Of a stretch of 10,780 nucleotides of DNA, positions 1 through 6,606 are shown one piece after another (position 1 is the first letter of the stretch; the number at the start of each line of letters is the position of its first letter). Origin of the DNA: an uncultured Bacteroidales bacterium (GTDB lineage Bacteria; Bacteroidota; Bacteroidia; Bacteroidales; Muribaculaceae). Position numbers and translations under genes: made by a program. Where the stretch lies: the NCBI GenBank assembly GCA_947177325.1, contig CAMWUH010000044.1:1-10780 (forward strand), given 5' to 3'. The notes below the pieces were generated by a model. The model made no database searches and was not told the origin of the DNA. It worked only from the letters and a program-made list of their open reading frames with translations.

Positions 1-21
1 CATCCCCCCTGCGTGGCCGCT

Positions 22-54
22 TTTGTCATAAATTTTAACATTTTGCTATTTTTG
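22..54 (+). promoter_or_regulatory. Second, more distal candidate Bacteroidota promoter
   Basis: TTTG at 22-25 is followed after 21 bp by TATTTTTG at 47-54, a full match to TTTG / TAnnTTTG. A transcript from here would start near 60 and carry a leader of about 300 nt into the susC-like gene, or it could make a separate short RNA. T-rich DNA gives such matches by chance, so this is weaker than the nearer promoter even though its spacing is better. Confidence 0.35.
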
Positions 55-186
55 TAAAATTTGCTCAAAAATTTAACCTCTTTTTGCTAATCTCTGTAAA
101 TCAATAATATAACTCCCGAAAATTAGCTATCAAATTGAAAGTGACCGTTTTTTGTTAGATTTTTTTTGAATAATTTTTGTAGCGAA

Positions 187-219
187 TTGTATATTTTTCA
201 TAATTTTTGCCTATCTTTG
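187..219 (+). promoter_or_regulatory. Candidate Bacteroidota housekeeping promoter for the susC-like operon
   Basis: The -7 element TATCTTTG at 212-219 matches the Bacteroidota consensus TAnnTTTG exactly. A TTG at 187-189 lies 22 bp upstream, at or slightly beyond the usual -33 spacing. Transcription would begin near 225, giving a leader of roughly 130 nt before the ATG at 359. The element is seen directly; its use is inferred. Confidence 0.6.
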
Positions 220-257
220 CGTTTCCAATAGCAAACCTCTCAATCCACAAACATCCC

Positions 258-295
258 GCAGATGCCTCTTGGCGCGACGCCCTGACGGTCTCTGC
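258..295 (+). other. Possible stem-loop in the susC leader RNA
   Basis: GCAGA (258-262) can pair with TCTGC (291-295), and inside it GGCG (271-274) pairs with CGCC (278-281) around a CGA triloop. It is the only GC-rich island in an otherwise AT-rich leader, so it could affect translation or RNA stability. The helices are short and no known riboswitch class is recognised. Confidence 0.25.
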
Positions 296-358
296 TGCTT
301 CAAAAACTCTCAAAAATATATCACATTTTTTATATTTATTGTCTAATTAATTGTTAGT

Positions 359-3300
359 ATGAAAAAACTGTTTTTGCTTCTCGCGGCAATCATGGTGACT
401 GCAGTTTGCGCTATGGCTCAAAACCGTAGCGTGAGCGGTGTCGTTCTTGATGCCGAGACCGATGAGCCCCTCTTCGGTGCTACCGTGCAACCGATTGGTG
501 GCGGAACAGGTACTGCTACCGACATCAACGGTATCTTCCACCTCAATGTTCCTGCATCGGTTAAAAACTTGAAGGTTTCCTATGTAGGTATGGTTGAGCA
601 AACCGTGCCTGTTTCTGACAACGTTGTTGTCAAACTCCAGACAAGCGACAATGTCCTCGACGCAGTCGTTGTTACCGGCTACGGCTCCGGTAAAAAACTC
701 GGCTCTGTTGTAGGTTCCGTTGCCGTTATCGGTGATGCTGCTCTCGAAAACATCACTACCCCCTCTTTCGTTGACGCTCTCCAAGGTCAGGTTGCAGGTT
801 TGTCAGTTTTCTCTAACTCCGGTGACCCCTCTTCTACCGAAAACGCTATCCGTATCCGTGGCGTCAACTCTCTCTACGCTTCTAATACTCCTCTTTTCAT
901 TCTTGATGGCGCACCCATCACTCAAACCGTTTTCTCTACCCTCAACCCTAACGACATCGAGTCAATCACCGTATTGAAAGATGCCGCTTCTGTTGCTATC
1001 TACGGTTCGCGTGCTGCCAACGGCGTTATCGTTATTACCTCTAAGCGCGGTAAATTCGGTGAAAAAGCTAAAGTCTCTATCCGTGCCAATGTTGGTTGGT
1101 CAAGCATGGTTCCCGATAAAATTAACATGATGAACTCTAAGCAATACAAAGAGTATCGCGAAATTATAGGTCAGCCTATTACCGATCCCGATGCATTGTA
1201 TGCAATTGACGAGCTCGGTATCAGCACTGACTGGGTTAAAGAAATGTTCAACAGCCACGCTCCCACATATTCTTTGGAAGCTGCCGTTCAGGGTGGTACT
1301 GAAAACACCTCTTACTATCTCTCTCTTAACCACATGGACCAACAAGGTATTATCGCTCAGTCTGGCATGCGTCGCGAAACTCTTCGCTTCAGCCTCTCTA
1401 CTCGCGTAACTCCCTGGTTGCGTCTTGGTGTTCAATCTAACCTCGGTTACACCAAATATCAGACTAACACTGAAAATAGCACCACGAGCACAACTTATGT
1501 GCAAAACCCTGTTGCGTTTGCTCGCTTTACTTTCCCCTTCGATTCACCCAACTATTGGTGGCGTGATGATGAGGGTAACGTAGTTTGGGGTGATAAAGCC
1601 GAATTTATGCACTTTTCAGGTTATACAACCCCTGACTATCTTTGGAATAATCGCGCTCAATGGCGTAACCGCGTAACTGCTAACATTGCTCTTAGTGAAA
1701 CTCTTACCCCTGTTAAGGGCCTTACTATCCGCGCTCAACAAGCTGTTGATGCTTACGATAACCGTGTAAGCAATGTAGGTTTTGCGAGAGAGACACTTTA
1801 TACTCCTATGGGCGACGTTTATTCAGGCAATGTAGCTCCCGGTGAAATCATGACAGGTAGCAATCAGCAGACTTTCTCTCGTTACTATCAATTCACCTAT
1901 ACCAACACTGCTGAATACAAACATACCTTTGCTGACCTCCACAACTTCACAGCCCTTATCGGTGAAGAATCAATCATCGCTAAATCTCATGGCTTCAGCT
2001 CAGGTATGACCGGTTTTACCGACCGTCGTCTTACTCTCATTGACAATGGTGCAACTCCTTGGGTAGCTGCTCTCACTGAATCTCTGTCTCAAAAGGCTAT
2101 GAACTCGTTCTTCATGAACCTTTCTTACGACTTCGACGAACGTTACTTCTTTGATTTCAACCTCCGTCGCGACGGCTCTTCTTACTTCGCTCCCGGCCAC
2201 CGTTGGGGTACTTTCTTCTCTGTCGGCGCTATGTGGGATGCCAAGAACGAAAAATTCCTCCAGGACGTTAACTGGCTCAATGCTGCAAAAGCTCGAATCA
2301 GCTACGGTACTACCGGTAACTCTTCTATCGATAACTACGGCTACTTCGGCTTGCTCGGCACCGGTGGTATCTACAATGGTCAGACCTCTCTCGGTATCGC
2401 TCAAGCTGCTAACCCCGACCTCTCTTGGGAAACTGTTCGCGCATTTGACTTCGGTTTGAATGCCGGCTTCCTTGACCGCATCAATGTTGACCTCGACTTC
2501 TACGTTAAGAACACCGTTAACATGCTTATGTCAATCCCCTATTCTTACACCACCGGTGTATCTTCAGGTTGGGGTAACGTAGGTTCTATGCGCAACACCG
2601 GTATCGACGTTGACGTTAACGCTTCTGTAATCAAAACTAAAGATTGGTACTGGGGTCTCCGTGTTAACTTCAACTACAACAAAAACGAAATCACTAACCT
2701 CTTCGACGGTCTTGAAAAACTCCCCATGCCTGATTACCTCCTTTGCTACGAAAAAGGCCACGCTGCTTCTGAATTCTACATGGTTCGCTACGCCGGCGTA
2801 GACCCCATGGATGGTCAACAAATGTGGTACACCAAAGAAGGCAACCTCACCAAAGTTTATAACGAAGAGCGCGATGCTGTCCTCGTAGGTAAAACTGAAT
2901 ATGCTCCCTGGACTGGTGGTTTCGGTACTGACCTTCGCTGGAAAGGCCTCTCTTTGCGCATGGACTTCACTTGGGCTGCTCAGAAATACATGGTCAACAA
3001 TGACTTGTTCTACCTCCGCAACAACGATCAAGGTGCTTCACAAAACCAAACTGTTGAGATGTTGAACACCTGGACTACTCCCGGTCAGATTACTGATATT
3101 CCTGCAGCAGGTATAGCTCCTGAGTTTGATACTCGTTGGCTTGAAGATGCTTCATTCATGCGTATGAAGAACTTGACTGTTCAATATCAACTCCCCAAAA
3201 ACTGGGTTAACGCTATGCGTCTCCAGAACGTAGCCGTTCACTTCACCGGCCGTAACCTCTGGACTGTAACCAAATTCACCGGTTACGACCCCGAGCCTGA

Positions 3301-3370
3301 AACTAACTTGGTTCGCTTCAAGTATCCTAACACTCGTCAATTTGAGTTTGGCCTCGAGGTAACTTTCTAA
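359..3370 (+). CDS. SusC/RagA-family TonB-dependent outer-membrane transporter
   Basis: This 1003-residue protein is a full-length SusC-type importer: a 22-strand outer-membrane barrel expected to take up oligomeric substrates (glycans or peptides) using TonB-ExbBD energy. Residues 1-21 are a signal peptide (KK followed by a hydrophobic run, cleavage near AMAQ). Residues about 25-94 form the carboxypeptidase-regulatory-like domain that heads SusC proteins. A TonB-box-like DAVVVTGYG lies at 102-109. The plug spans about 118-231, with the family hallmarks IRIRG (164-168), LKDAASVAIYGSRAANG and VIVITSKRG. The rest is barrel, ending in phenylalanine as outer-membrane proteins usually do. There is no STN domain at the N-terminus, so direct signalling to an anti-sigma factor is not indicated. 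The susD-like gene starts 21 bp downstream, so the two are co-transcribed and should form one complex. The substrate cannot be told from the sequence. Confidence 0.95.
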   Translation: MKKLFLLLAAIMVTAVCAMAQNRSVSGVVLDAETDEPLFGATVQPIGGGTGTATDINGIFHLNVPASVKNLKVSYVGMVEQTVPVSDNVVVKLQTSDNVLDAVVVTGYGSGKKLGSVVGSVAVIGDAALENITTPSFVDALQGQVAGLSVFSNSGDPSSTENAIRIRGVNSLYASNTPLFILDGAPITQTVFSTLNPNDIESITVLKDAASVAIYGSRAANGVIVITSKRGKFGEKAKVSIRANVGWSSMVPDKINMMNSKQYKEYREIIGQPITDPDALYAIDELGISTDWVKEMFNSHAPTYSLEAAVQGGTENTSYYLSLNHMDQQGIIAQSGMRRETLRFSLSTRVTPWLRLGVQSNLGYTKYQTNTENSTTSTTYVQNPVAFARFTFPFDSPNYWWRDDEGNVVWGDKAEFMHFSGYTTPDYLWNNRAQWRNRVTANIALSETLTPVKGLTIRAQQAVDAYDNRVSNVGFARETLYTPMGDVYSGNVAPGEIMTGSNQQTFSRYYQFTYTNTAEYKHTFADLHNFTALIGEESIIAKSHGFSSGMTGFTDRRLTLIDNGATPWVAALTESLSQKAMNSFFMNLSYDFDERYFFDFNLRRDGSSYFAPGHRWGTFFSVGAMWDAKNEKFLQDVNWLNAAKARISYGTTGNSSIDNYGYFGLLGTGGIYNGQTSLGIAQAANPDLSWETVRAFDFGLNAGFLDRINVDLDFYVKNTVNMLMSIPYSYTTGVSSGWGNVGSMRNTGIDVDVNASVIKTKDWYWGLRVNFNYNKNEITNLFDGLEKLPMPDYLLCYEKGHAASEFYMVRYAGVDPMDGQQMWYTKEGNLTKVYNEERDAVLVGKTEYAPWTGGFGTDLRWKGLSLRMDFTWAAQKYMVNNDLFYLRNNDQGASQNQTVEMLNTWTTPGQITDIPAAGIAPEFDTRWLEDASFMRMKNLTVQYQLPKNWVNAMRLQNVAVHFTGRNLWTVTKFTGYDPEPETNLVRFKYPNTRQFEFGLEVTF

Positions 3371-3391
3371 TCTTTAAAGAGAATTATTACA

Positions 3392-4915
3392 ATGAAAAAA
3401 ATATTATTATCACTCGTAGTTGCTGCCTCCGCACTCACTTCTTGTGATATGGATTTGGCGCCCGCCGGCACTCTCGACAGCGAAACCGGTATCTCTACGG
3501 TAAGCGACGTCAAAGCGTTCCGCACAGGCCTCTACAGCAACTTCCGCGCATTCACTACAAGCGGTTTCTTTACCAACCCCGAGATTCAGATGGATATGTT
3601 CCTCGGTGTTATCATTAACGGTAACCAAGGTGGTAACTTCGCAAATGGTATATTTACATCTGCTGACAGCGATATTACCGGCTACTGGGCTGGCTTGTTC
3701 ACCTATATCAACAACTGTAACTATATCCTCGAAAAGGCTCAACCTATCCTTGAGAAAGCTAAAGAGCAAGGAAATGACGCTCAAGTTGCCGAACTCGAAC
3801 GTTACATCGGTGAAGCTCACTTCCTCCGTGGCTACTACTATGCTGAAATGATGGACCGCTTCTGCCAGGTTTACGATCCCGCTAAAGGTGACGATGAAGG
3901 CTTGGGTTGTCCGATTGTTACCGAATACTATCCCACTGCCGACCGCTCTAAGTATCCCGGTCGCTCATCCATGAACGCAACCATCTCATTCATTGATGAA
4001 GAACTGAAAGCTGCTTACGATGCGCTCTCAATTTTTGAGCAGACTGATAAATCTCAACTCGCTCCTATGGCTGCATATCTCTCAACTCAAGCAGTTTTGG
4101 CTATGCAAGCTCGCGTTGCTCTCTGGATTGGTGATTACACCACTGCTGTTACTAAAGCTAACGAAGTTATCACCTCTGGTTATTATGCCCTCGCTCAGCC
4201 CGACGATTATATCGATATGTGGGATAATGACTATAGCTCTGAAATTATTCTCATGCCCTTTATGAGCCAACCTTCAGAACTTTCTAACTCTATCGGTGGC
4301 CGTTGGTTGACAACAGTCGACAATCGTGCATACTATGTGCCCTCTTATAACTGCTTGGCAATGTACTATGACGATGATATTCGTTTCGACAGTTTCTTTG
4401 CAGTACAAAAACTTTTGGTAGAAGGCTCAAATATCCCATGCTATAGCTTCTATAAATTCCCCGGCAACCCCGCTCTTGAAGTTTCCGGTCGTAACCTGCA
4501 GAATAAGCCTAAAGCTTTCCGCTTGTCTGAAATGTACTTGATTCTTGCCGAAGCTGCTTACATGAATAACCAACCCTCGGTTGCGCTTAAAGCTTATAAC
4601 GACTTCTGCTCTTATCGCTACGAAAACTGGGAAGATGAGACACTCTCAGGTCAAGCTCTCCTTGATGAAATCCGTGATGAACGTGCCCGCGAACTCATCG
4701 GCGAAGGCTTCCGTATGAGCGACCTCCGTCGTTGGGGTAAAGGTTTTGCCCGCTCAGGCGAATATCCCATTAACCCCGCTATGGAAGCGGTATTCGTTGT
4801 CACCGGCACTAAAGTTGTTTATGAGCCTAATGACTATCGTTACACTTGGCCTATCCCTGCTGACGAACTTTCTTGCAACCCGCAAATCAAAAAACAGCAG
4901 AACCCCGGTTATTAA
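3392..4915 (+). CDS. SusD/RagB-family substrate-binding surface lipoprotein
   Basis: This 507-residue protein is the lid and binding partner of the SusC-like barrel and is anchored to the outer leaflet of the outer membrane. The N-terminus is a lipoprotein signal with lipobox LTSC, so Cys18 is the lipidated residue. It is followed by D-M-D, an acidic context fitting surface export in Bacteroidota. Family landmarks are visible in order: the helical stretch around NNCNYILEKA, then AHFLRGYYYAEMMDRF, then a late segment DERARELIGEGFRMSDLRRW, and the typical C-terminal end with WPIPADEL and QNPGY. Length is normal for SusD (about 500-600). A purine run (AAAGAGA) lies about 10 bp before the ATG. 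The gene sits 21 bp after the transporter and 35 bp before the next lipoprotein gene, consistent with one operon. The ligand is unknown. Confidence 0.94.
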   Translation: MKKILLSLVVAASALTSCDMDLAPAGTLDSETGISTVSDVKAFRTGLYSNFRAFTTSGFFTNPEIQMDMFLGVIINGNQGGNFANGIFTSADSDITGYWAGLFTYINNCNYILEKAQPILEKAKEQGNDAQVAELERYIGEAHFLRGYYYAEMMDRFCQVYDPAKGDDEGLGCPIVTEYYPTADRSKYPGRSSMNATISFIDEELKAAYDALSIFEQTDKSQLAPMAAYLSTQAVLAMQARVALWIGDYTTAVTKANEVITSGYYALAQPDDYIDMWDNDYSSEIILMPFMSQPSELSNSIGGRWLTTVDNRAYYVPSYNCLAMYYDDDIRFDSFFAVQKLLVEGSNIPCYSFYKFPGNPALEVSGRNLQNKPKAFRLSEMYLILAEAAYMNNQPSVALKAYNDFCSYRYENWEDETLSGQALLDEIRDERARELIGEGFRMSDLRRWGKGFARSGEYPINPAMEAVFVVTGTKVVYEPNDYRYTWPIPADELSCNPQIKKQQNPGY

Positions 4916-4922
4916 TCAACCA

Positions 4923-4935
4923 TTGTAAATTACAA
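4923..4935. repeat. Short perfect palindrome between susD-like gene and lipoprotein gene
   Basis: TTGTAA at 4923-4928 and TTACAA at 4930-4935 form a perfect inverted repeat around a single A in the 35-bp gap. It could be a small operator or an RNA processing site, but in AT-rich DNA a palindrome of this size can arise by chance. Confidence 0.3.
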
Positions 4936-4950
4936 ATCAATTAGTATATT

Positions 4951-5895
4951 ATGAAATTATATAAAGTTTTTGCCATCGGCCTTGCTGCTCTGACTTTGAC
5001 AGCTTGCTCTGACGACGACAAAACCGGTTGGAACACTGCTCCCGACGTTACCGTTGAGATGGGCCAAGCTTCTGTCAGCGTCAAAGAAGGTAAAGGGTTG
5101 GTATTTGTGCCGGTAAAACTCAATGGCACCCCTAATGGCGATGTACAGGTTATCGTTGAAACTATTGAGACCGGTAATAATCCGGCAAAGGAACAACTCG
5201 GCGTCAATGACCCCAACTATGACCCCAACACCAACTACGCATATTGTGTTACTTCAAAGCAACTTACTCTTACTCCTGAATCACCCGAAGCTTCTCTCGA
5301 AATTAATGTTTTCGACCCCGAAATGGATATTAATGCCGAGAATTATACTTTCGACATTAAGATTGTTTCGGTAAAAGGTGCTTCTGTCGGAGATTTGAAT
5401 GTTACAAGCTTTACCATTAAAGATAATGATGCCGACTTCTACGACAAATTGAGCGGTACATGGGTTGCAAGCATTATTGACTATGATGGCAAACCGGTTA
5501 CTCAAGAAGTCAAGCTTGCTGGATTTGATGAAGACGAAGAAGGCTACAATGCCTACTACGAACTCACCGGTGTGATGTCTTACTGTAATATCGTTGTAGA
5601 TTTCTATTTTGATCCAACTACTAAGGAAGGTCATCTTGAAGCAGTCGGTGGCCAAACAGTTGCAACTAATGTTAACTTTGGCGGAAGCTATGGCGTTCTG
5701 CCCGTTATCTTCGGCGGTTACGACGGCAGCTATGTTTATCCCGGTTCTGACGTAGTCTATACTGCTGAATGGAATGAAACCATGGATCAAATCGATTGGA
5801 ACAACGATGGCCTCATGTGGGCTTTCCTCCCCAAAAACGGTTCGCGTTACCTCCTCTGGGACGCTATGGACGTCGTTTCTTTCAAACGTAAATAA
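4951..5895 (+). CDS. Surface lipoprotein with Calx-beta-like domain, third gene of the susCD operon
   Basis: This 314-residue protein has a lipoprotein signal with lipobox LTAC, making Cys19 the lipidated residue. It is followed at once by SDDDK, an acidic run matching the surface-export signal of Bacteroidota lipoproteins. Residues about 33-160 look like a Calx-beta-type beta-sandwich: VSVKEG near the start, an extended strand pattern, and the characteristic exit strand FTIKDND ending at residue 160. Residues about 161-314 begin with KLSGTWVAS and are rich in aromatic and acidic residues. They look all-beta, perhaps lipocalin-like, but I do not recognise the family. In susCD loci the third gene is often an accessory glycan- or ligand-binding lipoprotein (SusE/SusF position), and that is the likely role here. 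No catalytic motif is seen. A hairpin terminator follows 54 bp after the stop. Confidence 0.85.
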   Translation: MKLYKVFAIGLAALTLTACSDDDKTGWNTAPDVTVEMGQASVSVKEGKGLVFVPVKLNGTPNGDVQVIVETIETGNNPAKEQLGVNDPNYDPNTNYAYCVTSKQLTLTPESPEASLEINVFDPEMDINAENYTFDIKIVSVKGASVGDLNVTSFTIKDNDADFYDKLSGTWVASIIDYDGKPVTQEVKLAGFDEDEEGYNAYYELTGVMSYCNIVVDFYFDPTTKEGHLEAVGGQTVATNVNFGGSYGVLPVIFGGYDGSYVYPGSDVVYTAEWNETMDQIDWNNDGLMWAFLPKNGSRYLLWDAMDVVSFKRK

Positions 5896-5927
5896 TCACT
5901 CTGTGATCCCAACCGCTCCTCCGAGCG
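5895..5927 (+). other. Two small hairpins just after the lipoprotein stop codon
   Basis: ATCAC (5895-5899) pairs with GTGAT (5903-5907) around TCT, and CGCTC (5914-5918) pairs with GAGCG (5923-5927) around CTCC. Both precede the main terminator and may protect the 3' end of the operon mRNA. They are short and could be incidental. Confidence 0.3.
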
Positions 5928-5948
5928 TTTGACATTCACAATACCCAC

Positions 5949-5979
5949 AAAAGCGGGACGCCCTCAGCGCCCCGCTTTT
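5949..5979. terminator. Intrinsic terminator of the susCD operon
   Basis: AAAAGCGGG (5949-5957) pairs perfectly with CCCGCTTTT (5971-5979). Three more base pairs (CGC 5959-5961 with GCG 5967-5969) extend the stem after one mismatch. The 3' arm ends in TTTT, giving a classic rho-independent signal on the plus strand. The A-run on the other side makes it usable from the opposite direction too. Confidence 0.85.
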
Positions 5980-5980
5980 C

Positions 5981-6006
5981 GTCTTCACATTGAGCTGCGC
6001 AGCAGC
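5981..6006. repeat. Isolated partial copy of the 77-bp repeat
   Basis: These 26 bp are identical to the junction between successive 77-bp units found about 400 bp downstream (compare 6382-6407 and 6459-6484). They include the perfect palindrome GCTGCGCAGC. After 6006 the similarity stops. This outlying copy directly abuts the operon terminator. Confidence 0.8.
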
Positions 6007-6024
6007 CATATACATCTGGTTGTC

Positions 6025-6053
6025 GGGCGTGGCAGTCCAAGACTGCTCCGCCC
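6025..6053. repeat. REP-like long hairpin, 13-bp imperfect arms
   Basis: The arms 6025-6037 and 6041-6053 pair at 11 of 13 positions (GGGCG with CGCCC, GCAGTC with GACTGC, two mismatches between) around the 3-base loop CAA. It would fold as DNA or RNA and is the longest single stem in the gene-free region. Confidence 0.7.
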
Positions 6054-6066
6054 GTTCCCATCATAT

Positions 6067-6081
6067 ATCCGCGGAGCGGAT
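6067..6081. repeat. Perfect hairpin with GGA triloop
   Basis: ATCCGC (6067-6072) and GCGGAT (6076-6081) are perfectly complementary around GGA. The same triloop recurs in the hairpin at 6163-6179. Confidence 0.6.
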
Positions 6082-6095
6082 GCATCCTAAGAAAA

Positions 6096-6143
6096 CCCCG
6101 CGATACGCGAGGGCCATCAGGCCCGAGTCTTCGTGGGGCTCGG
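6096..6143. repeat. Run of three adjoining or competing hairpins
   Basis: First, CCC-CGCG (6096-6102) pairs with CGCG-a-GGG (6106-6113) around ATA with one bulged A. Second, GGGCC (6111-6115) pairs with GGCCC (6120-6124) around ATCA. Third, CCGAG (6123-6127) pairs with CTCGG (6139-6143). The first two share 6111-6113 and the last two share 6123-6124, so neighbouring stems are mutually exclusive alternatives. Confidence 0.5.
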
Positions 6144-6162
6144 TAAGACAAAAAGAGCAATT

Positions 6163-6179
6163 CAACCTCGGAGAGGTTG
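6163..6179. repeat. Perfect 7-bp hairpin with GGA triloop
   Basis: CAACCTC (6163-6169) pairs with GAGGTTG (6173-6179) around GGA. Its AACCTCGG core also appears in each downstream 77-bp unit (e.g. 6345-6352), where it forms the left arm of a different hairpin, so the elements of this region seem related. Confidence 0.6.
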
Positions 6180-6219
6180 CACAAACCCGCCCGGCCCGTT
6201 CCCCCTTCCTCGCTCGTTC

Positions 6220-6285
6220 CCCTATAGAGCTTTACGGCCTATCGGCCCTATTGGGCCTATTGGGCTTATCCCCCTCCTTATAGGG
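6220..6285. repeat. 9-bp minisatellite enclosed by inverted arms
   Basis: CCTATTGGG occurs twice in exact tandem (6247-6255, 6256-6264). A copy with two changes precedes it in register (6238-6246), and a decayed one may follow (6265-6273). The block sits between CCCTATA (6220-6226) and TATAGGG (6279-6285), which are perfect inverted repeats. Open frames through it give only repetitive Gly/Leu/Ile/Pro peptides. Confidence 0.65.
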
Positions 6286-6316
6286 CCGTGGCCTGCCACT
6301 GTTATTAAGGCGCTCG

Positions 6317-6506
6317 GAGCTGCGCAGCAGCGATGTTTGTGCTGAACCTCGGTTGAAATGTTATAAAACCGAGCGAGAATTAGTCTTCACATTGAGCTGC
6401 GCAGCAGCGATGTTTGTGCTGAACCTCGGTTGAAATGTTATAAAACCGAGCGAGAATTAGTCTTCACATTGAGCTGCGCAGCAGCGATGTTTGTGCTGAA
6501 CCTCGG
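6317..6506. repeat. 77-bp tandem repeat, two full copies and one partial
   Basis: Unit 1 (6317-6393) and unit 2 (6394-6470) start with the same sequence; the second unit then runs into a third start at 6471, identical through about 6506. Each unit carries the palindrome GCTGCGCAGC, a CAGCA/TGCTG stem, and a hairpin of CTCGGTT pairing with AACCGAG. The two full units are nearly identical over their comparable length, implying recent duplication or active homogenisation. No spacer pattern, cas gene or coding frame goes with them. Direction and function are unknown. Confidence 0.85.
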
Positions 6507-6519
6507 GTGCAACCCGAGG
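6501..6519. repeat. Strong hairpin replacing the usual one in the third repeat unit
   Basis: CCTCGGGT (6501-6508) pairs perfectly with ACCCGAGG (6512-6519) around GCA, an 8-bp stem. It occupies the position where units 1 and 2 have a 7-bp stem with a 12-base loop. The left arm starts with the shared sequence, while the right arm and loop differ, so the fold is kept though the sequence is not. Confidence 0.65.
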
Positions 6520-6543
6520 ACGTCAAGTATAAGGAGCCGATGA

Positions 6544-6564
6544 GTCCACGCTGAAAGTGTGGAC
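6544..6564. repeat. 8-bp hairpin with UGAAA loop
   Basis: GTCCACGC (6544-6551) pairs with GTGTGGAC (6557-6564) through eight pairs, one of them G-T, around TGAAA. It is followed by CGATGTTT (6564-6571), an 8-mer that also occurs once in each 77-bp unit (6331, 6408, 6485). The hairpin favours folding as plus-strand RNA, since its G-U pair becomes C-A on the other strand. No Rfam class is recognised with confidence. Confidence 0.5.
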
Positions 6565-6606
6565 GATGTTTAGCAAACAAAGAATATCTGCCGGATTCTC
6601 TCATAT

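Larger units (their letters stand above)
1..358. other. AT-rich regulatory region upstream of the susC-like gene, no gene seen
   Basis: No credible open reading frame lies here. The stretch is very rich in T and A runs, as is usual for Bacteroidota promoter regions, and holds two candidate promoters (listed separately) pointing towards the susC-like gene. After the nearer promoter comes a leader of about 130 nt that becomes more GC-rich around 255-298. That part contains a small hairpin (GGCG 271-274, loop CGA, CGCC 278-281) enclosed by GCAGA 258-262 and TCTGC 291-295. The last 20 bases before the start codon are A/T-rich with no clear purine Shine-Dalgarno run, which is common in this phylum. 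The left-hand neighbour gene is outside the window. Confidence 0.7.

Noticed and set aside
171..179. TAATTTTTG as a promoter -7 element (also at 201-209 and 6670-6678)
   Set aside because: It has one T too many to fit TAnnTTTG, and better-placed exact matches lie nearby.
347..784. 145-residue minus-strand frame opposite the susC start
   Set aside because: It is antisense to a strongly supported gene, lacks family features, and reflects codon bias of susC. The same applies to other frames opposite susC, susD, the lipoprotein, the protease and sufD.
5936..6184. 82-residue open frame on the minus strand
   Set aside because: It runs through the terminator and several palindromes, has no ribosome binding site or plausible domain, and its composition reflects hairpin DNA.
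5990..6345. Overlapping 97- and 70-residue open frames on the plus strand
   Set aside because: They translate repeats, including the 9-bp minisatellite, into low-complexity peptides, with no promoter or start signal.
6317..6506. CRISPR array
   Set aside because: Units are contiguous 77-bp copies with no unique spacers, and no cas gene is present.
6520..6575. Hammerhead-ribozyme-like core (CCGATGAG, a stem, then GGACGA)
   Set aside because: The invariant CUGAUGA would need a C-to-U change at its second base and the GAAA after stem II is GATG. The stretch between GTC (6522-6524) and the core does not fold into stem I. It would be inactive; likely chance resemblance.
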